From NCBI GenBank assembly GCA_024508355.1, contig JAMZEJ010000001.1, forward strand, positions 372,001 to 436,000: DNA of 64,000 bases, given 5' to 3'. This document shows positions 9,336 through 18,030 of the stretch, piece by piece. The position numbers and the translations under genes were made by a program. Position 1 is the first letter of the stretch. Each line of letters starts with the position of its first letter. The DNA comes from Rhizosaccharibacter radicis. GTDB taxonomy: Bacteria; Pseudomonadota; Alphaproteobacteria; Acetobacterales; Acetobacteraceae. Below the pieces are notes generated by a model. The model saw only the letters and a program-made list of their open reading frames with translations, was not told the origin of the DNA and ran no database searches.

Positions 9336-10544
9336 ATGACGCCGCCTCCGGCGCCGGACGGCGAACCGGACTGGACCCCGCGCGGCAGCCGGGGCTACCG
9401 GCGCATCGTCCTGGCGCTGTTCCTGTCGGGCTACGCGACCTTCTCGCTGCTCTACTGTGTGCAGCCGCTGCTGCCGGTGTTCTCGGAAGCGTTCCGGATC
9501 GGCCCCGCCCGCAGTGCCCTGGCCCTGTCGCTCACCACCGGACTGCTGGCCCCGGCGATCCTGCTGGCCAGCGCTGCGTCCGATGCGGTGGGGCGCCGCG
9601 GACTGATGGCGGCCTCCCTGTTCGCCGCCGCCGCGGCGTGCCTCCTGTCGGCGTTCGCCCCCACCTGGCCGTCGTTTCTCGCCACCCGGGCGCTGGGCGG
9701 CCTGCTGCTCGGTGGCGCGCCGGCCCTGGCCATGACCTTTCTCGCCGAGGAGATCCATCCGCACGATCTCGGCCGGGCCATGGGCCTCTATGTTTCCGGC
9801 ACCGCGATGGGCGGCATGGCCGGCCGGGTGCTCACCGGTGTCGCCGCCGACCTGTTCGGCTGGCGCGCCGCGCTGGTCGTGGTGGGAGCGCTCGGGCTCT
9901 GCAGCGCGATCGGCTTTCTTTGGCTGCTGCCGCGCAGCCGCAATTTCCGCCGGCGCGACAACATGGCGCTGGGAGAGCATCTGCGCCTGTGGGGCGCCCA
10001 TCTGCGCGCGCCCGAGCTGCAACCCTTGTTCGTGTACGGTGCGATGCTGATGGGCGGCTTCGTCACCTTGTACAACTATGCGGGATACCGGCTCGCGGCA
10101 CCGCCCTACGACCTGAGCCAGACGGTGCTCGGGGCCTTGTTCACGCTCTACCTGCTGGGAAGCGTGTCGTCGGCCGCGGCCGGGCACCTGGCGGTACGCT
10201 TCGGCCGGCGTCCGCTGCTGCTGGGATCGCTCATGCTGGCGGCCGCCGGGATCGTGCTCAGCCTCGCGCGGCCGCTGCCGGTGCTGATGGCCGGGATCGC
10301 CCTGTTCACCGTCGCCTTCTTCGCCGGGCACGCCGTGGCCAGTGCGTCCGTCGGCCGGCTGGCCCGGGGCGCCAAGGGGCACGCGTCCGCGCTGTATCTG
10401 CTCCATTATTATCTGGGATCGAGCATCCTCGGCGTGCTGGGCGGATCGGTATGGCACCATGCCGGGTGGGGCGGCCTGGTCGGGTTCATCGTCCTGATGC
10501 TGGCCCTCGCGGCCGCGGGGTTGCCGCGGGTGCCTGCCGGCTAG
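9336..10544 (+). CDS. MFS transporter (DHA1/YnfM-like)
   Basis: The protein has 402 residues with about 12 hydrophobic segments, the usual MFS count and length. After a polar 22-residue N-terminus the first helix reads IVLALFLSGYATFSLLYCVQPLLP. Loop 2-3 has S-D-A-V-G-R-R-G-L, matching the MFS G-x-x-x-D-x-x-G-R-R motif A, and FGRRPLLLGS in loop 8-9 is its second-half counterpart. The ATG at 9336 is chosen because the frame upstream lies inside the GH4 gene; it begins 13 bp after that stop, suggesting one operon. The substrate cannot be read. Its place in the polysaccharide region suggests export or import of a sugar or metabolite, but this family often exports drugs or arabinose-like sugars. 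Confidence 0.8.
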   Translation: MTPPPAPDGEPDWTPRGSRGYRRIVLALFLSGYATFSLLYCVQPLLPVFSEAFRIGPARSALALSLTTGLLAPAILLASAASDAVGRRGLMAASLFAAAAACLLSAFAPTWPSFLATRALGGLLLGGAPALAMTFLAEEIHPHDLGRAMGLYVSGTAMGGMAGRVLTGVAADLFGWRAALVVVGALGLCSAIGFLWLLPRSRNFRRRDNMALGEHLRLWGAHLRAPELQPLFVYGAMLMGGFVTLYNYAGYRLAAPPYDLSQTVLGALFTLYLLGSVSSAAAGHLAVRFGRRPLLLGSLMLAAAGIVLSLARPLPVLMAGIALFTVAFFAGHAVASASVGRLARGAKGHASALYLLHYYLGSSILGVLGGSVWHHAGWGGLVGFIVLMLALAAAGLPRVPAG

Positions 10545-10547
10545 GGG

Positions 10548-11045
10548 TCAGAGAAGGCGCCAGGTGATGGTGACCCGGCGGTTCTCGGCCGCTCGCGGAT
10601 CGTCGGTATTGGCGGGGTCGGACACCCCGTAGGCCCGGATCAGCAGCCGGTCGGCCGGGATTCCCCGTGCCACCAGCGCCTTCTTCACCGCTTCCGCCCG
10701 CCGCGCCGACAGCAGCAGATTGGCGTATTCGCTGCCGCTGACATCCGCGTAGCCGGTGGTGAACATCAGCACCGGGTTGGCGTCGCGGAACAGGCGCGCC
10801 GCGAGATCGAGCTGCTTGTCCGCCTCCGGCGTCAGGATGGTGCCGCCGCGCGGGAAGGTGACGGCGATGCGGTTGGAGGCCACCGCGCCCACCTCCTGCG
10901 CCGCATCCGGATGGGTCGCGAGCGGCACGTTCTTCGGGGCCTGCGCGGTCTCGGCCTGCGGGTTGGGGCCGGGTGCGGGATGGGCGCAGGCCGCCACGAG
11001 AAACAGCGGCAATCCCGCGATGGCGAGGCGATGAGGGCGGATCAT
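10548..11045 (-). CDS. OmpA-family peptidoglycan-associated lipoprotein
   Basis: The protein has 165 residues from the ATG at 11045. The N-terminus (MIRPHRLAIAGLPLFLVAACAHP) is a lipoprotein signal with lipobox L-V-A-A-C. The frame extends further upstream, but that start would bury the signal. Residues about 60-165 form an OmpA C-terminal domain: I-A-V-T-F-P-R-G-G-T, a hydrophobic strand (V-L-M-F-T-T-G-Y-A-D), S-A-R-R-A-E-A-V-K-K-A-L, and A-E-N-R-R-V-T-I-T-W. This fold binds diaminopimelate of peptidoglycan. It is likely anchored in the outer membrane and tethers the envelope. It ends 3 bp from the convergent MFS gene and is divergent from the Sel1 gene. Confidence 0.85.
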   Translation of the reverse strand: MIRPHRLAIAGLPLFLVAACAHPAPGPNPQAETAQAPKNVPLATHPDAAQEVGAVASNRIAVTFPRGGTILTPEADKQLDLAARLFRDANPVLMFTTGYADVSGSEYANLLLSARRAEAVKKALVARGIPADRLLIRAYGVSDPANTDDPRAAENRRVTITWRLL

Positions 11046-11164
11046 GGCTTTGCTCGTCCGTTGCGGCGACGTGTCGATATGAACCGCCCAGGCAAGGGAG
11101 CGTTCAACAAGAACAGTAAAAAATCCCTTTTGCTCGGTGAAGTGGTAAAAGAACGTCAATATAA
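11046..11164. promoter_or_regulatory. Divergent promoter region between the OmpA-like and Sel1-repeat genes
   Basis: These 119 bp separate two divergent envelope genes. The half nearest the Sel1 start (about 11105-11165) is clearly AT-rich against the GC-rich surroundings, with an A-run and T-run around 11117-11130. The Sel1 ATG at 11165 has no recognisable Shine-Dalgarno sequence. I cannot assign -35/-10 boxes with confidence. Confidence 0.4.
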
Positions 11165-12172
11165 ATGATCAAGAGCCTTCATATTCTATTGATCCTGTTC
11201 TTCGTGCCGATCCCCGGCGGGGCGGTGGCCGCCGATTCGCCTGCGCGGCCGTCGCCCGGAAAGACCGCTGCGGAGGCGATTTCCGCGGTGGACGGGGAGG
11301 GCCCGGTCGAGGCCGGTCTCCGGCTGTTCCGTGTCGGCCGCTTCGCCGAAGCCGAACAGGCCTGGCGCACCGCCGCCGACAACGGCGTTCCGGCGGCGGC
11401 CCTGTTCATCGGTGTGATGTACGACACGGGGCAGGGGCTGCCGCACGACGAGGCGAGGGCGCTGGAATGGTATCGGCGCGCGGCCCAAGCGGGCGACGCG
11501 ACGGCGGCCTTCAACCTGGCGACCATGCTCGACGCCGGCCGTGGCGCGCCGATGGATCGGTCCGGCGCCGTGCGCTGGTACCGGCAGGCGGCGGCCGGCG
11601 GTCACGCCCGGGCGGCGTTCGTGCTGGGCATGCTCTACGAGACGGGGGACGGAGTGCCCCGCGATCGCACGCAAGCCGCGCGGTGGTTCAGGCAGGCTGC
11701 GCGTGAAGGGGTGCCGGCGGCCAGGACGCATCTGGCCAGGCTCGGCGTTGCGGCGGTGCCGGCCGGCCGGGCTGCGCCGGCTGCCGATGACGGCATGCAG
11801 CTGTTCCGCCGTGCCCAGGACGCGCTGATCGCCCGCGGCCAGGGCGGCGCGGCGCGGGCGGTGTCGCTGTTCCGGCAGGCGGCGGCGCGCAATCCCCTGG
11901 CCGCCTACGATCTCGCCTATTGCTACGAGCATGGGCTCGGCGTCCCGCCCGACCCGCAGGCCGCCTACCGGTGGTATGTCGCGGCGGCCGCGGGGGCCGG
12001 AAACGGGCCGTTCCGCCGGATCGCGGAAACCGCGGCACTCGGCTTGCGCGAAAGGGTGGAAGGCCATTCGGAACCGCTCAGCAGTGGAACGCCGCCGGCG
12101 GATGCCGGGCGCCTTCCCGGCAAAGGTTCTAATGCCGACGGCTCCAGCCATCCGGAGGCGCCGGAAAGATGA
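11165..12172 (+). CDS. Secreted Sel1-repeat (TPR-like) protein
   Basis: The protein has 335 residues. An N-terminal signal peptide (MIKSLHILLILFFVPIPGG, cleavage near AVAA-DS) directs it to the periplasm. At least four Sel1 units follow: three in tandem at about residues 75-190 (A-A-L-F-I-G-V-M-Y-D-T-G-Q-G-L and the related L-x-x-M-L-D-A-G-R-G and L-G-M-L-Y-E-T-G-D-G units), and a fourth near 235-275 (A-Y-D-L-A-Y-C-Y-E-H-G-L-G-V). Sel1 repeats mediate protein-protein contacts and are common in polysaccharide export and envelope assembly. The C-terminal 40 residues are low-complexity. Its 3' end overlaps the convergent LysM-like gene by 44 bp. It is probably a scaffold for glycan assembly. Confidence 0.8.
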   Translation: MIKSLHILLILFFVPIPGGAVAADSPARPSPGKTAAEAISAVDGEGPVEAGLRLFRVGRFAEAEQAWRTAADNGVPAAALFIGVMYDTGQGLPHDEARALEWYRRAAQAGDATAAFNLATMLDAGRGAPMDRSGAVRWYRQAAAGGHARAAFVLGMLYETGDGVPRDRTQAARWFRQAAREGVPAARTHLARLGVAAVPAGRAAPAADDGMQLFRRAQDALIARGQGGAARAVSLFRQAAARNPLAAYDLAYCYEHGLGVPPDPQAAYRWYVAAAAGAGNGPFRRIAETAALGLRERVEGHSEPLSSGTPPADAGRLPGKGSNADGSSHPEAPER

Positions 12173-13526
12173 GCACGGCGTTGGGCCGCATCGGACCCGG
12201 GTTGGCGTCCTGCACCGTTTCGAGCGGTGGCGGCCGGACCCCCCGATACACCTCGCGGTAGAGGGCGGGCAGCGTGTCCCCCGCGCGGGCCAGGATCAAC
12301 AGGCCGTGCGGGCTGTCTTCCCGGCCGGCGGCGTCCGCGCCCATGGAAGCGCCGTCAGCCGATGGGGTGATCGCGGCCCGGACCCCGCTGGAAGCCCGGG
12401 TCCTTCCCAGGCCGTGCGCCTCCGGACCGGGAACTCCGGGCGCGGAAATATCCGGCATCGCGATGGCGGACGTTGGCTGTTTCCGGACGGATACGGTCCC
12501 GTCCGAAAGGTCCGGCGCCGGCGACGGTCGGTTCTCGACCCCGGCATCGCCGGAACCGGTGCCGGATCGCACGAACCATCCTCCCGGGGGACGCGGGAGG
12601 CCGGAAACGGACGGCGGGTTCTCGAGGCTCCGGCTCGGCGCACCCTGGTCGGTATCGGCGGTCGTGCCGGACGGTCCAGGGGCGATCGGCATCGTTCGCC
12701 TGACCACGGGGAGGAACATGCCATTGGAGCCCGGAGGGGGCGCGACCATCCGCCTTTCCGGTCGCGGTACTCCGTCGGTGGAGGCGATCGAGACGGCGCC
12801 ACGGCCGGTCGGGAAGGGCGGTATCCTGGCTGGCGGCGCGTCGCGGAACCGGACGGCCGCCATCACCAGGCCCACGCAGCATGTTCCGAGAGCCGCGGCG
12901 GTCAGCAGCGCCGTCAACCGCGTGCCCGCGCGGGTCGGTCCTCGAAGGAGCTCGGGCGTCTGCTCCCGCGGCGCGGCGGGGCGGGGTGCCGGTGGCGCCT
13001 GGACCCGATCCCGCACGCATCGCTCCAGCGCCGGATGCCGACCGCCCGGGTCGACGAACGCGTGCGTCGCCGCCATCACCAGCTGCAGCCTGTAACGGCT
13101 GCCCAGCGCCACCTCCGCCGCCAGTTCCAGCTCGTCGAGCAGCGCCGAGGACAGCTGGTCGCCGTTCTCCACCAGCAGCACCAGGCTCGGCACCTGGGCG
13201 CCCACCCGCCGGGCGCCGCTCAGGGCCTCGAGATAGCTCGCTTCCACCGCGCCGCGCAGCGACCCGATGTCGGACTCCGCGTCCATCCACACGCTGCGGG
13301 CGAAGGCCGGCGGCAGCTGCCGCGCGACCCGCTGGAGGGTCGCTCTCAGCGCCCGGCGATCCTCGCCCACCAGCGTCAGGCCGGTGGCGCCGTCGAGCAA
13401 ACGGCGCGAAGCCTGCTCGGCGGTGCCGCTTCCCGTCCGGGCGCCGGCCCCGTCATGGGCGGGCGCGATATCCGTCATGATCGTCACGGGCAAGGTTTCC
13501 GCGAGAGGGCGGGGGAAGCGGATCAT
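12129..13526 (-). CDS. Degenerate ExeA-like AAA domain + TM helix + C-terminal LysM-like domain
   Basis: From the ATG at 13526 the protein has 465 residues; an alternative ATG is at 13478. The first roughly 170 residues resemble the AAA-type domain of ExeA/exosortase-associated ATPases (T-L-V-G-E-D-R-R-A-L-R, L-V-L-L-V-E-N-G-D-Q-L-S, R-L-Q-L-V-M-A-A-T-H). There is no G-x-x-x-x-G-K-S/T Walker A, so ATP binding is doubtful. A single membrane helix follows (LTALLTAAALGTCCVGLVMA), then a long Pro/Arg-rich linker. The last 55 residues look like a LysM-type module (A-G-D-T-L-P-A-L-Y-R-E-V-Y ... A-N-P ... L-I-F-P). The topology would couple a cytoplasmic module to a periplasmic peptidoglycan- or glycan-binding one. 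It overlaps the Sel1 gene tail-to-tail and is divergent from the next glycosyltransferase. Function is inferred. Confidence 0.55.
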   Translation of the reverse strand: MIRFPRPLAETLPVTIMTDIAPAHDGAGARTGSGTAEQASRRLLDGATGLTLVGEDRRALRATLQRVARQLPPAFARSVWMDAESDIGSLRGAVEASYLEALSGARRVGAQVPSLVLLVENGDQLSSALLDELELAAEVALGSRYRLQLVMAATHAFVDPGGRHPALERCVRDRVQAPPAPRPAAPREQTPELLRGPTRAGTRLTALLTAAALGTCCVGLVMAAVRFRDAPPARIPPFPTGRGAVSIASTDGVPRPERRMVAPPPGSNGMFLPVVRRTMPIAPGPSGTTADTDQGAPSRSLENPPSVSGLPRPPGGWFVRSGTGSGDAGVENRPSPAPDLSDGTVSVRKQPTSAIAMPDISAPGVPGPEAHGLGRTRASSGVRAAITPSADGASMGADAAGREDSPHGLLILARAGDTLPALYREVYRGVRPPPLETVQDANPGPMRPNAVLIFPAPPDGWSRRH

Positions 13527-13744
13527 CCAAGCACGTCTGCCTCTCGATATGACGGAAATGTCGCAATTTTGATATTGCGGGCGTGCCGCGCGGTCCGGCC
13601 GGAATGCCTCGGACGGACGATGGCTCCCATCCACGGCGAGGGTCGAGGCGGCGCTCGGGATCACGGCGGGTCCGGCGGTTGACGCCCCGGCGCAGAAGGA
13701 GGATTTGACGGGGGTTTTCAGGGGCGGGGGGCCGAGGCCGCGAC

Positions 13745-15913
13745 ATGGTGAAGGCACTCGCCACGGTGGCGGATATCCACGCCCATTCCGGGCTGATCGT
13801 CCGTATGTTCCGGACCGCGCTGGCAAGGGCTCCCGAACCCGCAGCTCTCCAGGCCTTCTCGGAACTGCTGCGCAACGGCGGCTCCGCCGAGGAGGTCGCG
13901 CGGGCGGTGATCGGGTCGGTGGAGTTCCAGCTGCTCCACGGCAAGCAGGAAAGCTGCGACCCCGATTTCGTCACCCGGTTGTTCCATAGCGGCCTCGGAC
14001 GGCTGCCGGAACCGGACGCGGTGGCGCATTTCGGCCAGATGGGGTCCCGCCTCGCGGTGCTGATGGCGATCGCCACCTCGCCGGAGGCGGTGGAAAAGGT
14101 CGACCTGCTGGAGGACCTGTTTCCGGAGGGGGTCGGGCCGGCCGATCCGCTCGGCTACAAGCTCTGGGTGGAACGGTACGACACCCTGGAAGAGGAGGAC
14201 GTGGCGGCGATCGGCCAGCAGGTGGACGCGCTCGCCAGCGTGCCGACCATCTCCCTGCTGATGGCAGCGAAGCCCGGCCGCCCCGACCTGCTGCTGGAAA
14301 CGCTCCGCTCGCTGGACGACCAGCTCTACCCGCACTGGACGCTGCACGTCGCCTGCCCTCCGGACCTCCCGGCCGCCCCGCGCCGCGCGCTCGAGGAAGC
14401 GTCGCGTCGGGTGCCCGGCCTGAATCTGGTGTCGCTGCCGGCCGGCAGCGAAGCCGGGCCGGCCGACCTGATGCAGGCGGCGTTCGAGCACGCCCGAGGC
14501 AGCTTCGTCGCCTTTCTCGAGCCGGGCGACCGGTTGAGCCGGTCCGCCCTGTACGAGATCGCGCTGGCGCTGGAGGCGACACCCGGCCTTCAGCTACTTT
14601 ATACTGACGAGGACAGCCTGGACGAGGCGGGCGAGCGCTTCGAGCCGGTGTTCAAGCCGGGCTGGAGCCCGGACATGCTGCTCAACGGCGACATGGTCGG
14701 CCAGCTCGCCGTGATCCGGCGCGACCGGGTGCTGGAGGCGGGCGGCGTCCGGGGCGAGGCCGGGGCGCTCGCGCGGTTCGACCTGCTGCTCCGGGTCACG
14801 GACGGCCTGCCCGCGGATGCGATCCGCCACATCCCGTCCGTGCTGTTCCATCGCGGACGGCAACCGGGCCAGCCGCTGCCCTTTCCCCGTTCCCGCAACA
14901 GTTCGGTGCATCCGGACGTGGAGCGCACGGTGCAGCGCCACCTGCGCGAGCGGGGTTCGGCATTGTCCGTCTCCGACACCTATATCGCCGGGGGTGTGTG
15001 GCCCCGCGTCGACTACCCGTTGCCGGCCATCCTGCCGCGCGTGTCCGTGCTGATCCCCACCTGCGACCAGCCGGAGCTGCTGGAAGCCTGTCTCGAAGGC
15101 TTGCTGGAACGCACCGACTATCCGGACATCGAGATCCTGGTGGCGGACAACGGCAGCCGCACCGGCGAGGGGCGGCAGATGCTGCGCCGCCTGAAGCGGA
15201 ATCCGCGGTTGCGGGTGTTCGAGGATCCCGAGCCCTTCAACTGGTCCAGGCTGAACAACCGTCTCGCCGCCGAGGCCACCGGCGAGGTGCTCGTGCTGTT
15301 GAACGACGACACCGAGGTGGTGGGACGGGACTGGCTGCGGGAGCTGGTGCGTCAGGTGTCCCGTCCGGGCGTCGGCATCGCGGGCGCTCGGTTGCTGTAT
15401 CCTGACGAGAGCCTCCAGCATGGCGGGGTGGTGCTGGACGATCTGGGCGCCACCCACGTGCTGCGGTCCGCGCGCGAGGAGGAGCCCGGCTACATGGGAC
15501 AGCTCGCCATGGTGCGGGACCTGTCCGCGGTGACGGGGGCCTGCCTCGCCGTCCGCCGGGAAACGCTGGACGCCGTGGGCGGCCTGGACGAGGCGTTTCC
15601 GCTGGCCTGCAACGACATCGATCTGTGCCTGCGCGCGCGCCGTGCCGGTTGGCGCGTGGTATGGACGCCGCACGCGGTGCTGCAGCACGTGGACGGCGCC
15701 AGCCGGGGGCACGACCGCAAGGTGGGCGAGATCGGCCGTGCCTGGCGCGACCTGCGCCGGCTGCATGATCGGTGGGGGGATGCCATGGACGCCGACCCGT
15801 TCCTGAACGCCAATCTCGAAGCGAGCGACCACGACCTGCTGCTGGCCAACCCGCCCCGGCGTGACAAGCCCTGGCAGCGGCTGCGGGACGAGCTGTTCCC
15901 CGACGAAACCTGA
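13745..15913 (+). CDS. Double GT2 glycosyltransferase with N-terminal DUF4214-like helical domain
   Basis: The protein has 722 residues. Residues about 15-110 contain helical units like those of DUF4214 (S-G-L-I-V-R-M-F-R-T-A-L-A-R-A-P-E and a following L-F-H-S-G-L-G-R-L-P-E-P). A first GT2-like domain (about 166-400) has ISLLMAAKPGRPDLL, L-E-P-G-D-R-L and LLYTDEDSLDE. Its D-x-D is intact but the rest is divergent. A second, canonical GT2 domain (about 430-680) has VSVLIPTCDQPELL, D-N-G-S, VLLNDDTEVVG and N-D-I-D-L-C-L. The first domain resembles EpsE/rhamnosyltransferase-like enzymes, the second O-antigen GT2 enzymes. The gene starts 218 bp from its divergent neighbour and is followed 69 bp later by gmhA, so it may lead the heptose operon. 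Confidence 0.85.
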   Translation: MVKALATVADIHAHSGLIVRMFRTALARAPEPAALQAFSELLRNGGSAEEVARAVIGSVEFQLLHGKQESCDPDFVTRLFHSGLGRLPEPDAVAHFGQMGSRLAVLMAIATSPEAVEKVDLLEDLFPEGVGPADPLGYKLWVERYDTLEEEDVAAIGQQVDALASVPTISLLMAAKPGRPDLLLETLRSLDDQLYPHWTLHVACPPDLPAAPRRALEEASRRVPGLNLVSLPAGSEAGPADLMQAAFEHARGSFVAFLEPGDRLSRSALYEIALALEATPGLQLLYTDEDSLDEAGERFEPVFKPGWSPDMLLNGDMVGQLAVIRRDRVLEAGGVRGEAGALARFDLLLRVTDGLPADAIRHIPSVLFHRGRQPGQPLPFPRSRNSSVHPDVERTVQRHLRERGSALSVSDTYIAGGVWPRVDYPLPAILPRVSVLIPTCDQPELLEACLEGLLERTDYPDIEILVADNGSRTGEGRQMLRRLKRNPRLRVFEDPEPFNWSRLNNRLAAEATGEVLVLLNDDTEVVGRDWLRELVRQVSRPGVGIAGARLLYPDESLQHGGVVLDDLGATHVLRSAREEEPGYMGQLAMVRDLSAVTGACLAVRRETLDAVGGLDEAFPLACNDIDLCLRARRAGWRVVWTPHAVLQHVDGASRGHDRKVGEIGRAWRDLRRLHDRWGDAMDADPFLNANLEASDHDLLLANPPRRDKPWQRLRDELFPDET

Positions 15914-15982
15914 CTCCGGGATGCTTCCACGCCCTTTCCGCGCCGGCGTCCGGCCGCCTTCCCAGCCCAGGATTGTTGTTCC

Positions 15983-16615
15983 GTGACAACATCAGCCATC
16001 GCTCCGGTTTCCGGTGTCCGACCGATCCTCGCTGACGCCGATGCGGCCTTCGTGGACGATTTCCTGCAGCAGTCCGTGGTGGCGATGGCGGCGTTCCGGG
16101 ACGGCACCGCGCTGCGGGAACGCTTGTCCGCCATGGCGGCGCGGGTGGCCGAAGCGCTGCAGGACGGCCGGAAGCTGCTGGTGGCCGGCAACGGCGGCAG
16201 TGCCGCAGATGCTCAGCACATCGCCGGCGAGTTCACCTCCCGCCTGATGTACGACCGCCGCCCACTGGCCGCGCTGGCACTCACCACCGACACCTCCGGG
16301 CTCACCGCCATCGGCAACGATTACGGTTTCCAGGAGGTGTTCGCCCGCCAGATCCGCGGTCTCGGCCGTCCCGGCGACGTGTTCCTGGGCATCTCGACCT
16401 CCGGCCGCTCGCCCAACATCCTTCGGGCGCTGGATGCGGCGCGGGAAGGGGGGCTGGTGACGCTCGGCTTCTGCGGGGCGAGTGCCGCGGACATGGCCGG
16501 TTGCGACCTGCTGTTCGAAGCGCCCTCTGCCTGGACGCCGGTGATCCAGCAGGTGCACATCACCGCCGCGCACATCCTGTGTGCCCTGGTGGAGCGGACG
16601 CTTTGCCCCCGCTGA
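15983..16615 (+). CDS. gmhA: Sedoheptulose-7-phosphate isomerase (phosphoheptose isomerase)
   Basis: The protein has 210 residues and a GTG start. It is a single SIS-domain protein of normal GmhA length, converting D-sedoheptulose 7-phosphate to D-glycero-D-manno-heptose 7-phosphate in the cytoplasm. Signatures seen are [20 protein letters not shown] (phosphosugar-binding Ser-rich loop), the E-F-T-S-R segment, [26 protein letters not shown] and the C-terminal Q-x-x-H-I-T-A-A-H helix that supplies the metal-binding His. It is the first step of the heptose pathway; the remaining enzymes follow immediately. Confidence 0.95.
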   Translation: MTTSAIAPVSGVRPILADADAAFVDDFLQQSVVAMAAFRDGTALRERLSAMAARVAEALQDGRKLLVAGNGGSAADAQHIAGEFTSRLMYDRRPLAALALTTDTSGLTAIGNDYGFQEVFARQIRGLGRPGDVFLGISTSGRSPNILRALDAAREGGLVTLGFCGASAADMAGCDLLFEAPSAWTPVIQQVHITAAHILCALVERTLCPR

Positions 16616-16677
16616 ACGCTCCGGCCCCGGTTCCGGTCCCGGCCGGCCTGCCGGTGGATGATGCCGCCGCGGGAAAG

Positions 16678-18030
16678 ATGGCCTCCCCCCGCGCGTCGAT
16701 CGGCCCGCTTCCGTCAGGGCGCGCCGCAGCGGGCGATGGCGAGGATGACGGCGCCGCGCCGGGCGCGCACGCGTCCGGATGGCGTTCCCGTGCCACCGTG
16801 CGGCAATGCGCGATCCTGGTGGGGGGGCTCGGCACCCGGCTCGGTTCGCTCACGGCGACCTTGCCCAAGCCTCTGATGCCTGTGGGCGACCGGCCCTTCC
16901 TCGCCTGGCTGATGCGCGAGATGCAGCGCTTCGGGGTCGAGGAGTTCGTGCTGCTGGCGGGGCACCTGTCCGACGAGATCGAGCGCGCGGTGGACTCGCT
17001 CCACCGGTTCCTGCCGAAGCCCGCGCGCATCCATCTGTCGGTGGAACCGCATCGTGCCGGCACCGGCGGCGCCTTGTTCCACGCGCGGGCGCTGCTCGAC
17101 GAGCGCTTCCTGCTTTGCAACGGAGACTCGTTGTTCGGCTGCAACCTGTCGACGATGCTGGCGCGGGCCGGGCGGGAGGATGGAGCGGCACGGCACTGGA
17201 TGATGCTGCGTGCGGTGCCCGACACGGCCCGCTACGGCGTGGCGTCGCTGGTGCCGGATGCCAGCGGGTCCGGCCTCGCCGGTCGCATCGATGGGTTCTC
17301 GCCAGGCCGCGCGGCGGGCGCGCCGGGGCTGATCAATGCCGGCATCTACCTGCTGTGCCGGGATGCGCTGGAAGGGCTGCGACCCTCCTGCTCGCTGGAA
17401 GCCGACATCATCCCCGCGCTGGCGGCATCCGGGCGGCTGAACGGCGTGGTGGGCGAGGGCTATTTCCGCGACATCGGCATCCCGGCGGATCTGGCGCTGG
17501 CCCAGGACGAGCTGCCCCGGGTACTGCACCGCCCGGCCCTGTTCCTGGACCGCGACGGGGTGATCAACCGGGACCATGGCTGGGTCGGCACCCGCGACAG
17601 GTTCGACTGGATGCCCGAAAGCCGCGAGGGGGCGCGCCGCGCGACGACGGCAGGCTGGCACGTGTTCGTGGTCACCAACCAGAGCGGCATCGCCCGTGGC
17701 TTCTACGACGAGCAACAGCTGGACGAGCTGCATCGCTGGATGGCCGACGAGCTGCGCGCCGCCGGCGGCACCCTGGACGATCTGCGCTTCTGCCCGTTCC
17801 ATCCTGACGCCGTGTTGGACCGCTTCCGGCGTGCGAGCGACTGGCGCAAGCCGGCACCCGGCATGATCCTCGATCTGCTGCGGGTCTGGGGCCTCGATCC
17901 CGCACGGTGCGTGCTGATCGGCGACCAGCCCACCGACATCCAGGCGGCCGCCGCCGCCGGCGTGGCGGCCCATCTCTGCGGGGACGGCCAGCTTCTTTCC
18001 ATTCTGTCCGGCATCGGAATCGCGGCATGA
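16678..18030 (+). CDS. hddC-gmhB: Fusion: heptose-1-phosphate guanylyltransferase (HddC) + heptose-1,7-bisphosphate phosphatase (GmhB)
   Basis: The protein has 450 residues from the ATG at 16678; an earlier GTG at 16654 is possible. Residues about 42-275 are a nucleotidyltransferase: ILVGGLGTRLGSLTATLPKP (G-G-x-G-T-R-L and the P-K-P lysine), then C-N-G-D-S-L-F-G and G-Y-F-R-D-I-G-I-P. Residues about 287-440 are a HAD phosphatase: LFLDRDGVINRD (nucleophile D and the second D), V-V-T-N-Q-S-G-I-A-R-G, W-R-K-P-A-P-G-M and I-G-D-Q-P-T-D-I-Q-A. In usual GmhB a zinc is held by C-x-H and C-x-C. Here C-P-F-H is kept, but the C-x-C position reads S-D. The pathway would be heptose-1,7-P2 to heptose-1-P, then GDP-heptose. 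Its stop overlaps the hddA start (ATGA). Confidence 0.9.
   Translation: MASPRASIGPLPSGRAAAGDGEDDGAAPGAHASGWRSRATVRQCAILVGGLGTRLGSLTATLPKPLMPVGDRPFLAWLMREMQRFGVEEFVLLAGHLSDEIERAVDSLHRFLPKPARIHLSVEPHRAGTGGALFHARALLDERFLLCNGDSLFGCNLSTMLARAGREDGAARHWMMLRAVPDTARYGVASLVPDASGSGLAGRIDGFSPGRAAGAPGLINAGIYLLCRDALEGLRPSCSLEADIIPALAASGRLNGVVGEGYFRDIGIPADLALAQDELPRVLHRPALFLDRDGVINRDHGWVGTRDRFDWMPESREGARRATTAGWHVFVVTNQSGIARGFYDEQQLDELHRWMADELRAAGGTLDDLRFCPFHPDAVLDRFRRASDWRKPAPGMILDLLRVWGLDPARCVLIGDQPTDIQAAAAAGVAAHLCGDGQLLSILSGIGIAA

Noticed and set aside
7442-9337. 631-codon minus-strand frame opposite the GH4 gene
   Set aside because: Mirror image of the GH4 codon pattern, with no recognisable fold.
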